Assembly (NCBI GenBank): GCA_009792885.1
Contig: WMCF01000161.1
Coordinates: 630,283-694,282 of the forward strand
DNA length: 64,000 nucleotides
Source of the DNA: Eremophila alpestris peregrina
Lineage: Eukaryota; Chordata; Aves; Passeriformes; Alaudidae
Direction of reading: 5' to 3'
Made by a program: the position numbers and the translations under genes. The first letter of the stretch is position 1. Each line of letters starts with the position of its first letter. Positions 1-11,540 of the stretch are shown here, piece by piece. The notes beneath the pieces were generated by a model. The model ran no database searches and was not told the origin of the DNA. It saw only the letters and a list, made by a program, of their open reading frames with translations.

Positions 1-165
1 TGGACCACAGGAAACGGCCTCAAGTTGCACCAGGGGGGCTTTAGATTGGATAGTAAGAAAAATTTCTTCACTGCGGGGGTAGTCGTGCATTGGAACAGGC
101 TCCACAGGGAAGCAGATGGTGGAATCACCATCCATGAAAGTGTTCAAAAAACGTGTGGATCCTCC
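1..165 (+). mobile_element. CR1 LINE fragment, truncated
   Basis: The stretch CACCAGGGGGGCTTTAGATT, followed by a TTTCTTCACTG block, a GGAACAGGCTCC block and AATCACCATCCATGAAAGTG, matches the well-known 3' part of avian CR1 in sense orientation. It begins at or before the window edge, lacks the distal tail, and lies in HPSE intron 1. Confidence 0.8.
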
Positions 166-977
166 AGTCCTGCTTTCCCACCACTTGCACGTTTTCCTCC
201 TCACTGAGCTGGTGAGAAAGGTGTCACCAGCATTACTGGAAAGTGCTCAAGTCTCAACATCCAGCCCCAACTGCACACTTTGGGGTTCAGCCACCAAGAG
301 GAGTAGGAAGTGCTTGGTGGCCTCTAATCTGTTGTTTGTCACTGCGGAGCAGATAGTGCTTACCGTGCCCAGCAGCCTCCAATGCCTTGCGGTGTCCCCC
401 AAGAGAAGGCTGGCTGTCGGTGCTGCACATCCCTCACGGGATGTGAGCAAGTCACAGAGTTATGTTCTTTTGTAAAGTTAACACCTGTCCCAGCAGGGAC
501 TCTTAATCTCCCTTGGGTACAAAGGCAATTACTTTGGCTGCTGTTGATGGATGTTGGGGCTGATGGTGTAAAGTCATTTTTGCACCCAACTTCTCAAAGG
601 ACAATTATGGTGTTGCATAAACAAAGTCAAAAATTCTAGGGGAGGAGGATGTTTAGGGGGAAAAAAAAATGTTTTAAAGTTTTGCCTTACGTTGCCCCCA
701 GGATTTGGCTCCCTGCCTGTGACCATGTTCCCTCAGGCATGTTCTCCCCTTGTTGCCCATCAGACCCTCTCCTGGCTCACTTGGCCATTAGTGTCCCTCT
801 TGTACAGTGCAGAGGGCTGGGATGCAGATCTCAGCAAGCCATCAGGAATTCCCTGAGGCTACTGGGTAGCCCCAGGTCAAGTACTGCAGCATGTTCCTCA
901 AAGTGCTTGCCATGTTTACCCTCTACAAAGTCTGCATAAATATAGTGGTTTTCTGTTTCTTGGCATTCCCTCCTCAG
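166..977 (+). other. HPSE intron 1, 3' part
   Basis: No exon is visible between the CR1 fragment and the acceptor at 976-977. A tempting acceptor at 1017-1018 is inside the exon: the bases just before it encode KLRALATALSPG, which aligns with the heparanase family in frame. Short open frames here look like chance. Confidence 0.6.
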
Positions 978-3900
978 CAATTCCAAACTGCGTGCCCTGG
1001 CAACGGCCCTGTCCCCAGGTTTCCTGAGGTTTGGTGGCACTGAGACAGATTTTCTTATCTTTGATCCCAACAAGGATTCAACTTCAGAAGAAAAAAACCT
1101 CTGGGAACTTCAGGCACAGCAAGGTAAAGTGGGCATCCATGTGTTAGACTTGAAACCATCCTGTGTTTTGGAGGGTCTTTGATGCAACCTGAGGATGCTG
1201 CAAGGGCACAGCAGCAGCACTGGGGGCCCTCCACAGGGTCAGTATTGCTCTCATCCACGGACAGGAGATTCATGGACTTTCAGCATGGTTTGCGGGAAGA
1301 GCTGTGCCAGCTGTGGGAAAATGAGAAAGGATGTAGGGGAACTTGCATCCTTCCTGGCATCTGCTGCGATTCTCCCTTTGCTGCCCTCTGCTCCCTGCAG
1401 CAATTTTGGGAGCTCCCCCCACTGCCTGGGAGGTAGTCAAGTTCAGCTTGGAAGCTGTGGCTTCATTGTGAAAATTAAAGAACAGATGGAAGAAATAACC
1501 CGAGTAGAATAGAGTGTTCAATCTCTCCCATATCCAGAGAGCTGGGCTGGGGGTGCAGCCTTGCCCTCCTGCTGCTTTGACAGGGCAACTACAAACCTGC
1601 TGAACTTCTGTCAACTGCTTGAGCTTGGTATTTTCTCTTTGAACTTAGCAAAAGTGTATAAACTCTTCAAGAGGTGTTCCAGATGAAAAAATTCCTCTGT
1701 ATTCCTGTGGCACTTAGCACAATTGTGCAATCCTACATGACTGTATGACCCACAATGCTCAGTTTTGAAGTAAAGTGGTACTTCTCTCCTCACAGCACTT
1801 TGCTAAGTAGCCACTTCCTCTGACTCTGGCTCGTGCCTTCCTCTCTGGTTATGGCATGTTCCTGATTTTCATGCCAGGAAAAAACTTGAGCTTTGAAGGA
1901 AAAGCCTTACGGCTCCTGCCAGCCAGCCATGTGGGCAAGTCAGCACTTCCCCCTGCACAAGGTGGGCACTGCAGGAAGCATTTTCCTATTCCTGGGAGGG
2001 TCGTGATCCCTTCCACACCCCTGTGTGCCAGGTGGGCCAATCTGCTCCTCAAGAATGGCAGCCCATGCCATGTCAGCTCACTGCAACAAGGGTTTGCTGC
2101 CTGTGGAGGTGAGGAGTTAATTCTTATCAACCTTCTGCCCTACAGAGGCTTGTGGCTTGAGGCCTGCCTTTGCTGCTGTTGAGAAGGTGCTGCTGGCCCA
2201 ATGGCCCAGCCAGGAGAAGCTGATTCTTGCCGAACAGAACCGGAAAAAGCACAAAAACACCACCATTACAAGTAAGACTTAAACTGGGGGATTACAATTC
2301 TCTGCCCCACTGTAAAAGGGCCTTAGACTGTTATGAGCTGAAACCACCAAAAAAGAAACATTTCACCCACTTAGAAAAATATTCAGAGCACTCTTTTCCT
2401 ACTGTTTGCCACCTCACATTTAATAGTATTCAGCTCCAGGGGTTAGGAGGTTCTCAAATCTTGCAAGATGTTGTGTAGTGAGGCCTGACCTCTTCTGTCT
2501 GGCTGGAAGAGGTTGGCAGCATCTGCAGCATCAAGCTAAATAAATACAAGTATTGTTGCTTGGCCAGAGCTCAACTAGCACACTCTAACCTTGAGATAAA
2601 CATCCCTCCTTTCTCCTCCATGCAGAAAATACGCTGGATATTCTCTACAGCTTTGCAAACTGCTCAGGGTTTCACCTGATCTTTGGACTCAATGCTCTGC
2701 TGCGGAAAGGTGGCTTGCATTGGGACAGCTCAAATGCCCAGGCACTGCTGGACTACTGTGCTTCCCAGAGGTACAACATCTCCTGGGAGCTTGGGAATGG
2801 TAAGTGCTTGTTGGCCAGGCCAGCCATCACCTAGAAAAGTACCACCAGAGGGTGTGGGCTGGTAACTTTGGATGTTTTGGATGATGGCACATAAAGGCAA
2901 GGTGACATTTTATTAAGAGACATTAAGGTCTTAATTTGCAGAGGGATTTTACAAGAAGACACAATGAGTGAGCAAATGGAGATGATTTTGCTGCTCCTAA
3001 CATGGCTTTGAGATGAGGTGAACAATGCCTCACAAGGTGTAGGATGTCACCTATGGCTGGGACAGAGTGCTGGAGAGCAGCATGGTGTATCCCCCGAGCT
3101 TTTGGTTTCATGCTTACCTTCAAATATCTCACCCACACCCTGCCAGATCAGGTGAAGCCTTGGGGGACTGGTGCTTCCCGTGTGGATGGAGCTGCCCTAT
3201 TTTGTACCCCAGAAACAGAGTGAGGTGTTGATGTGCATGTGTCTTCCACAGAGCCCAACAGCTTCAGGAAGAAATCTGGTATCCACATTGATGGCTTCCA
3301 GCTGGGGCAAGATTTTATTCACTTACGCCAACTGCTGAATAACTATGCCCTCTACCAGCACGCCAAGCTCTACGGCCCCGATGTTGGGCAGCCCCGAAAG
3401 CACACGCAGAGACTGCTGAGAAGGTGGGGTGTGAGGCTCCAGCAGCACTCCCTGGGGTGGGGCAGCTGTGGAGAATCGTGGCTTGTCTGCCCCCAGATGC
3501 AGCAGGCATGAAGAGCCTTCAAGGCAGGGGTTGAACAATTTTTTCCCTTGACGGATGACAATTAAAATCTTGCATGCTTGAGTTCAAGGCCTGAATACTC
3601 AGCCAGGTGAAACTCAGCTGCTGGCAGTACATCAGTGTTCCACAGTTTTTCCAGTGAGCACTGGCTCTAGAGTTGTGCTAACAAGGGCTTTTAGCCCGAG
3701 AAACACCCATGTGTAACACAAAGGTCAATTCATCCTCCCAGCAACCTGCTGAGGCAGCCTAAAGCCTGTTTAAAAGGCATGGCTAGCCTGGCCCCCAAAC
3801 ATTCACTATCAGTACTGCCAGCTGTGGGAAGAGGGGAGGGCTGTGCATGGCCTTGCACTGGTGGGAGGGCCATGACCCATCACCGGTCCTGCTAATCCCC

Positions 3901-6900
3901 GGCTCTCCACCATTCCCTCTGGTTGCAGCTTCCTGAAATCAGGAGGGAAGGTGATCGATGCTGTCACATGGCACCAGTAAGTACCACTTGGATACCACTG
4001 TGGTTACTGCCTCATTTTCTTTAAAAATGTCAATTTGAACAGAATTATCAATCTCAGCAGAAAAGAAGGGGGTGAAATGCCCCTTTTTGACAGTTTCTTG
4101 GGGACCTCTCCACAAATTTCTCTGTTCAGAATGCCAGATGAACTGAGGGAGCCCCTTACAGAAATGCTGAAGCCTCCAAAGGGTCTGCTTGGCTCAGAGA
4201 CCCTAAAGCAGCAGTGGGGCATTGCCATGTAAGCACAGCAGCAGGGAATGCAGCAAGTGCAGGATGATAATTTTGTTTGCTCTATTTATGTCTGGTTGAT
4301 ACAAAGGAAAAGCCCTGCAGGTCTGGCTGACTCTTGCCCATGGAAAAGTGCCAGCAGCTCCTCCTGCTCCCCTGAGTTTGTTCTCTGAGTCACTTCAGGT
4401 TCTGTGTGGGTAACACCCTCAGATCCCACATGAAGTGCAAACAGCACTGGCACCTGGCCCTTTGCTCCTGTGCTGTGACTTTGATTTGTAGATTTAAAGT
4501 GCTCTTGAGGGCAGTGGGGTAAACTGGCCCCAGGGCCATGAACTCCACATGTTTGAAAGTCATTTCCATGTAAAGGCAGTCTTCTTTCCAGAGTTAAAAG
4601 CAGGACATGCAGCAGCCAGACAATAGTGAGGAAAGGTGCACATACTTATATATATTTTATATATATATGTATACATACATCAATTATCTATGTATTTTGA
4701 GCTGCTAGAAAGGCATGAAACATATCCTTTCCCCTTCCTAGGCTGTTCTTTACTAATTTAGGATTATCAGGTTTTAGCTTCTTCTTGTGGCTGGAAGGCT
4801 TCAGCTATTTTTGGAAGGACTGAGTGATAGCAGGATGAAATGCAAAACCACAGGGATCCCAATTTATTTGGACAAAGCAAGCTTTTTCGCTCATGGCAGA
4901 GGGCAACCTCTACACCATAGGGATGCCCACATTCCAGCTCCCTCTAAGTGGCCAACATATTCCAGCAGATGGACAGATGCTGTGATCTGAAATTTTTAAT
5001 ATGTAACTTGACAGAGTAAAGCAAGTAATCACATAGCAGTGACAGACTCCTCAACAAGAGAAGATTTACAGAAGCTGGCTCTTGGTCATGTTCTCCTTAT
5101 TCTAAATGAGTAGATGCAAATACACCTATTACTTCTGCTGCCTGACAGTCTCTTAAATACAAGTGACAGACCTTCACACTTGGAAAAGAGAAAATTAAAA
5201 AGCACAGGACAGAAAAATGGTGCTGTGGATAAATGTACCAATCAACTGAATACTTTCAGTAGTGTTTTGTACCACTGGTGGTATTTTTCCCTAATTTTGG
5301 CTATGTTTTTTTCCCCCGTTTTCAGTTACTATGTGAATGGACGGAGTGCAACAAGGGGGGATTTCTTGAGCCCTGAAGTGCTGGATACCTTTGCCACAGC
5401 CATATATGAAGTCCTGGAGGTGCCTTGTCCTGCTCAATTATTTCCATGTTCAGTTTCCAGGGGGTTAGCAGAGAATCCAAAATAAAGCACCATTTCTTAC
5501 TAGCAATAAACAGGGATACTTAAAGCTTGAGTTCTGCTGACACTGTATATTAAAAAAATATATAATTAAATTAACGATACCAACAATGAATGAGCTCCAG
5601 CAGTTTGCCATGCAGCAAACATGGTGTGAGGTGCATCACACACCTACAACATTCTCATTCATTGATATAGTAATTATTCAGGGATGTAATTTATGGTTAT
5701 TCCATTCCCCCCATGCATTGTTTTGTATTTTGAGATCCTGAGAACATTATAACTTAGACTAAAGCACTACTCAGCATGAGAAGAATTATGGGACCTGGAT
5801 TTTAGTGATGTTTGTCCTGTTTTACATGGGTAGCAAGTTTGGTTTTTTTCAGGGGGGATGTAATTCTACCTCTAGTCCTTTTGATCCAAATTTCTGTGAC
5901 ATCCCATCTCAGGGTAATATCCCTTAAATGTGAATATCCTAAGTAAGCCTTTGGCTAAAGCACAACATTTTTCTTATTTCAGTAGCAAAAAAATTAACTG
6001 TCATCTCTTTCTCTTCTTCCCTAATGCCACACTGGCCAGATTGTTGGTCAGACTGTGCCGGACAAGAAGGTGTGGCTGGGAGAGACAAGCTCTGCCTATG
6101 GAGGAGGAGCTCCCAGATTGTCTAACACTTACGTTGCTGGCTTTATGTGAGTACTGTGTCCCAGATGGGGGGAAATGACAGATTTTGCCAGCTGAATGGG
6201 GCTACCCCACAGGAGGAATGTGGCTTCCTGAGGCTCTCTGAGGAGTGTGGGCAGATTTTTCCATCCTATAAGACATGATAACTTTTTATCAGGGCCTGGT
6301 GGGCCAACAAGTCCAAGTCTGATAAAGGCAACCTTGTTGTTGGTGTGATGATTTTTCTCAGCTTTCAAACCCTTGGCCAGTTCAGGAGAATCTGCTGCCA
6401 CTCTTTGTTTCCACCACCTACAAACAGGGGAATGGAGCAACTGTTCCCACCAACTTGGACTTCAAGAGGTGGTCTGAAATGATTTTTTAATATAATCAAT
6501 GCAAGACTTGAAATTAGTTGTGTGCTTTTAAGGAAGTCAGCACCACACACTAATTTTTGCTTTCCTGCTTTCAAAGCTGGTCGGAGAGGGGCAACAGGAT
6601 ACAGTTGAGGTCAGCATCTCCATCTGCGTGACATTTGCCTCATTTTTTGGCAGGTGGTTGGACAAACTCGGGCTTTCAGCCAGGCAGGGGATTGATGTGG
6701 TGATGAGACAGGTTTTCTTTGGGGCAGGGACCTACCACCTGGTGGATGCCAACTTTGAGCCTTTGCCGGTAGGTAAATAACACCCCCTGAATGCACTTCT
6801 GCACAGGCAACACTGGGCATGGAGGAACAAGTCATTGTCCCTTTTAACTACACCTTTGTTTGCTTGGATGGCCACAGCTATCTCATGTTCCACTCTGGTT

Positions 6901-9691
6901 AATGTATTATGTATGCACACAAGATATTGAGTCCAGCTGCAGGGGTCCAGCTAGTCTGCAACAAAGCAGAAACTGATTTGTGGGACACGATGCTCTGGTT
7001 TGTATGCAGGAGCTCCTGGAGCTCAGAAGGCTTTTCTGGATGGCCTGTTTTGGTTTGACTGCTCCTCAGCTGAGGGATGAGTAGTTTATAAACAGAAGTG
7101 AAAAGAGAGACTAAAATCAATTATATTCCACATGAAAACCAGGCCAAAATGAAGTCAAGACTCAAGCATTATAGGTTGTGAGCATATTCATCCTACAGTG
7201 GTGGCTAAAGGATAATTTAATTGAAATATATATTTAGTATGGTTTATTAGGAAACAACATTTTGTGTGATGAAATTTCATCATAGGAACTGTACATTGTT
7301 CTTGCACATATGGCACATTGCTTTGCACTACTAGCACTTAGAGAGGGGTGAGAGGACAGCATCTTCCTTTTTAACTTTCCTCTCATTTTCTGCTTCCAAA
7401 TTGTGATTTTCATGAGCTAGCCTGAAAGAAAACCCAGCATACAGGGATTTTCCATCCTACTTGCTCAGCTGCTTCCTATGCCAGAGGCTGCATCATCAGG
7501 CTTGTGGCTTTGGGCTTTTCATTCTCTCATTTAAAACAGATTTAATTTGGACTGAAACTGTGTGCCTTGTTCCTCACCTACAGGCAGTACAGACACTACC
7601 CAAGCCCATAATGCTTCAGAGGCAGGGGAATCCAAACCCAGGTGCACCAGTTGTAGTTAGCACAGAAATGAGGAAGCACAGCCGTGTCAGAAGGCAGCAC
7701 TTCCTTGCAGAGGGATTGAGCATGAAGGCTGATAGGAAAAGTATTTTCCTGCAATTGTGGTGAATCAGAAGAGAAACACAACAGTTTTCCTCCTAAGAAA
7801 ACCTCAAAGACAAACATGAGCTGGGAGAAGCTCTCTGAAAGCCTGGAAAGACCTGGAAAAAAATGAGTTTGCACTGGGCATTGTTCTGCTCTGAGGCATC
7901 ATCCTGGGGTGTCAGAGGATGCCCTCGTGACTCAGGTTCAGAAATCAATCCTGAGACCTGTTCAAAAGTACAATGTTAATGAAGGGGGTTAAAGTTTAGG
8001 AGCTTCTTCCTGGTGTTGCACCTGTGCCTTACTTACAAGCTTTCCTGCAGGAAGGGCAGCTCACACCCCTGCATTCAGCCCTAAGGTTCTCTGTACCCTG
8101 CAAAAGGGCGTTTCCAAAATGACAGCAATCTCTCCCTGCCAGAGCTCTGAGAGTTCCATATGAAGGGGAAAATTACTCCAAGCTACCCTGTAAACACAGC
8201 TGCTCACAGGCAGGGCTCCCCTTTCAGCTATGGTGTTTGTGTGAATTTAAGTAGATGTGGTGAAAAGCTTGGTAAAGCAAAAAGCTGTGGGGGAACACCT
8301 TTTGAATTGAGCTTCAAAATGAAGGTTAGATTAAGCACTGTGTGGAGCACTTGGCATGTACACAAATGTTTCCATGTGTTTTTGTGCCTCCCAGGACTAC
8401 TGGCTCTCACTGCTCTACAAGAAGCTGGTGGGTACCAAGGTGCTGCAGGTTGGCCTGGCAGGAGCTGACAAGAGGAAGCTCCGTGTCTACCTCCACTGCA
8501 CCAACAGCCTCAAGTAAGCCTCCAGAAAGGGCAAAATATCCCGGAAATGGAGCCCAGGGCCACCCCTGGGCCAACAAATGCCATTTGGGACAGTGCAGGG
8601 TCACACATTTTTCTGATCCCCACCATCACCTTCTCTTGTCTTGCAGCCCAAAGTACAGAGAAGGGGATGTGACGCTGTTTGCCTTAAACCTCTACAATGT
8701 GACCCAACATTTGGAGCTACCGGATTCCCTATCAAGCAAGCATGTGGATCAGTACCTCTTACTGCCCCATGGCAAAGAGAATATTCTTTCCAGGTAAGTT
8801 GCAATTCCTCCAGTCCATTTGGAAAAGACTGTGAGTACAGTAAGTAAAGGGTTAGATGGTCTTTAAAACCTCACCTTATTCAAATTGCAAGGGGAAAGAA
8901 GAGGTTACCATTCAGTCATCTGGGATTTTTTCACTAAAATCAGACTTGTGTTAAATCAGATCTCCTAAACTCAGGCTGCTGAAACCTTGCTAAGTTAAAG
9001 GACATTTACTTGATGCTAATTTGGAATTTTATCCTAGCAGGCTTCAGTGTTCTGGACCAGCTGCTAAAGTCCTGGGTTGTTTTGGTTTTTTTTTTTTGCA
9101 CAAGCACAGGTATATTGCTTTCCCAAGTGCTGACTCCTGATTTACAGCAACGTGTTCAGACTTTGTATGTTGGTGGGATCTTTTTGTTGTCATTGTTAAT
9201 GCAGCCACAGGGAAAGGACCTGCTCTTTGGGCACAAAAGAATATTAGTATTTTCAGGAGAAAAAGCAATTAGAATTTGTACTTTTCAAAGCCTGTTTAGC
9301 TGTTGACCTCACTGGAAGAGAAAGAAATGTACTTTTGAACGTGTTTGCGCTACCACTCTGAAGGGTTCTTCCAGTGGGAGCACGGCAGATGTCTCTGTGT
9401 GTGTGTACACACACATCCAAGGGAGGTTTAGTTTGGCTTTGGGCTGAGTTTTTGTTTACAGTCAGGCCCAGAGCAGTTTGTGTTTGCAAACAGAGCACAG
9501 CTGCCCACGCAGTCTCTCTGTCCCTCTCCAGGTCTATCGAGCTGAACGGCCGTGTGCTGCGGGTGCTGGATGATGAAACGCTGCCAGAGCTTACGGAAAA
9601 GCCCCTGGGTCCTGGCAGCCTGCTCGGCCTCCCAGCCTTCTCCTACGGCTTTTACGTCATCAAAAACGCCAAAGCTATTGCTTGCATTTAA
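978..9691 (+). CDS. HPSE: Heparanase, exons 2-12 (5' partial)
   Basis: Endo-beta-D-glucuronidase that cuts heparan sulphate chains in lysosomes and extracellular matrix. Exons read as 978-1123, 2146-2271, 2626-2799, 3252-3423, 3929-3976, 5326-5419, 6040-6146, 6654-6768, 8395-8513, 8647-8793 and 9532-9691. All junctions are GT-AG and the frame stays open across them, giving about 468 residues; human heparanase has 543, so exon 1 with the signal peptide lies before the window. Seen motifs: LRFGGTETDFLIFD in the first exon; NEP, whose Glu is the family proton donor, split by the intron 2799/3252; LGETSSAYGGG, whose Glu at 6082-6084 is the nucleophile; the C-terminal beta domain ending NAKAIACI. 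Asn-X-Ser/Thr sites remain at NCSG, NISW and NVTQ. The (beta/alpha)8 barrel and both catalytic acids are intact. The linker region is divergent at the known processing site (see findings). Confidence 0.96.
4641..4682. repeat. (TA)n-like low-complexity tract
   Basis: Alternating TATATA and ATACATAC sequence in the HPSE intron after exon 3929-3976. Confidence 0.85.
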
Positions 9692-11540
9692 GTGGGCAAC
9701 ACACACACTCAGGATAAATGTAAAGCAGTTGGCTAGTAGGGAGTTCTAATCCTAGAAATGCACATTTCTGCCACAGGATTTAATTCTGGTAAGGAATGCA
9801 AATGTTGCAGCGCCAGTACAGCTGTGAGCCAGGGGAAGACATAAGGTCCCACTGGGTAACTAGTACAGGAAAGATCCCAGGAGAATTATCCAGGTAGAAC
9901 AAGACCAGGCAGGGGCTGGTTTTGCTCTTGATGCAGCCTGTCACTGTGCTTGACCATGGAATCCTTCTCCACACCATGCAGGAAGCTTCTCACACTGCTT
10001 GGGGCTCTGCCAGCCCAGGCACTGCAACCTCCCCTCTCCCTCTCATTTCTGCAAGCGCAGCTTCTACAGCAGTTTCTTCAAAAGCCTGCCTTCAGAAAGG
10101 ATGAGCAGAGTTTTTATTTGAGCTGCACAGCTGTGACTTTGCACCATGTGGGGAAGCCTGAGAGGGGGTTGTGGTTGCTGAGGGTATCTTGGGGTGGAAA
10201 GTGTGGACATACAAAGCAAACCAAAGTCAGGGTGCTTGCAGGGGCACAGGCCTTGCAGAGAAACCAGATTCTCTATCGGATTTGGGGAAACGACACACAT
10301 TTTTCTCAAGCTAGGAGTGTTCAGTCACAAGATGGAGCTGTGGCTCTGTGCTTTCCGAAGGCAAGTTGTTGATGCAGGAAATGCAGGCTGTTCCTGCAGG
10401 GTGGTCTGCCTCTGCCACCACACACTTCATCCCTGCAAGGAAAGGAGAAGAGCCCACCAGGCCTTGGCAATAACCCTCTGTGCTCAGGGGCCTGCAGAGA
10501 GTGCTCAGGACTCCTCAGCCTGCACCACCTGCAGGCAGCTCAGCTGGAAAGGACTTCCCTGAACCTTTAGAGAGGTAAAGCTCTCTCTGCTTTACACTCC
10601 CTAAGGCACTCAGGTCTCTGCTGTCCTCGGGGAAATGGGATAGGGAAGAGGCTGAGGAAACCACTCACACCTCAACCACCAGAGGGACATCAGTGGCCTT
10701 AGAGCATCCTGGGGACAGAACTGCTCAGCCAGGCTGACATCCTTCCTACTGGGAAAACAGCAATTTTGGACAGAAATCCATGATGGTGGTGGCTTTTCTC
10801 CCCAGCTGTGCCTTCCCCATGCACAGCCTGTTGCAGTTGGCTGTGCCAGCAATAGCTCCCTGTGGCACACAGGCTGCTGGTCCCCAGGGCAACAAAAAGC
10901 TTTGGACAGTAGCTGTGGCCTCCTGCCTATATTTATTTATATCTACTTTTATTGTAGGTGTGTAACCCACACCTCTCTCAATGCCTTATGACATATTTAT
11001 TAGCACAGCAGGGAAGAACAACCCCAAACTACTGTACTTTCCTTTTTAAGCTTTAAAAAGATGCTACCAGCTACATGGGGTTTAACACCGGGCAAGGGAA
11101 CCTTTTTTAATGAGAGGACTTTCAAAACTGATGCACTTTTTAGCTGTGATGAAAACCTGCACACCAAAAAGGTTATACTTGAGTTCAGTGTGTCAAAGGA
11201 GTGTGTGCATCCATGGAGCAGATGAATTCTGTGAAGGGTTATGCATCAGGGGGTAACACAGATCAGAAATGAGGAAGGCTGAGTTTGTTTACATGGTCCA
11301 AGTTCCATAAGAGAAGTAAAGAGAGTGTAAGATGGAAAGTCTAACATACAGTCAACATAAAGTTAATAATATATTATTATTATTATTACTATTATGTAAA
11401 TTACAACTAAAACATCAAAGTAATTTTTTGCCTGGTAGCTTCTTTTTAGAACTTTTCTAAAAATTTTGTTTATTCCAATGCTTGTGGGTTTTGTATTTGA
11501 AGATTTTAATTAAAGCAATTTATACCAACTTTTGGCAATC
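9692..11540 (+). other. Probable HPSE 3' UTR and downstream flank
   Basis: No coding similarity was seen after the HPSE stop. AU-rich TATTTATTTATAT lies near 10930 and an ATTAAA poly(A) signal variant lies at 11509-11514. A GATAAA at 9713-9718 is only 22 bases past the stop. Which signal is used cannot be decided; a long 3' UTR of about 1.85 kb is the guess. An (ATT)n microsatellite lies at 11368-11395. Confidence 0.35.

Noticed and set aside
1017..1018. AG at 1017-1018 as the HPSE exon 2 acceptor
   Set aside because: The bases upstream encode SKLRALATALSPG in frame, matching the family, so the exon starts at 978.
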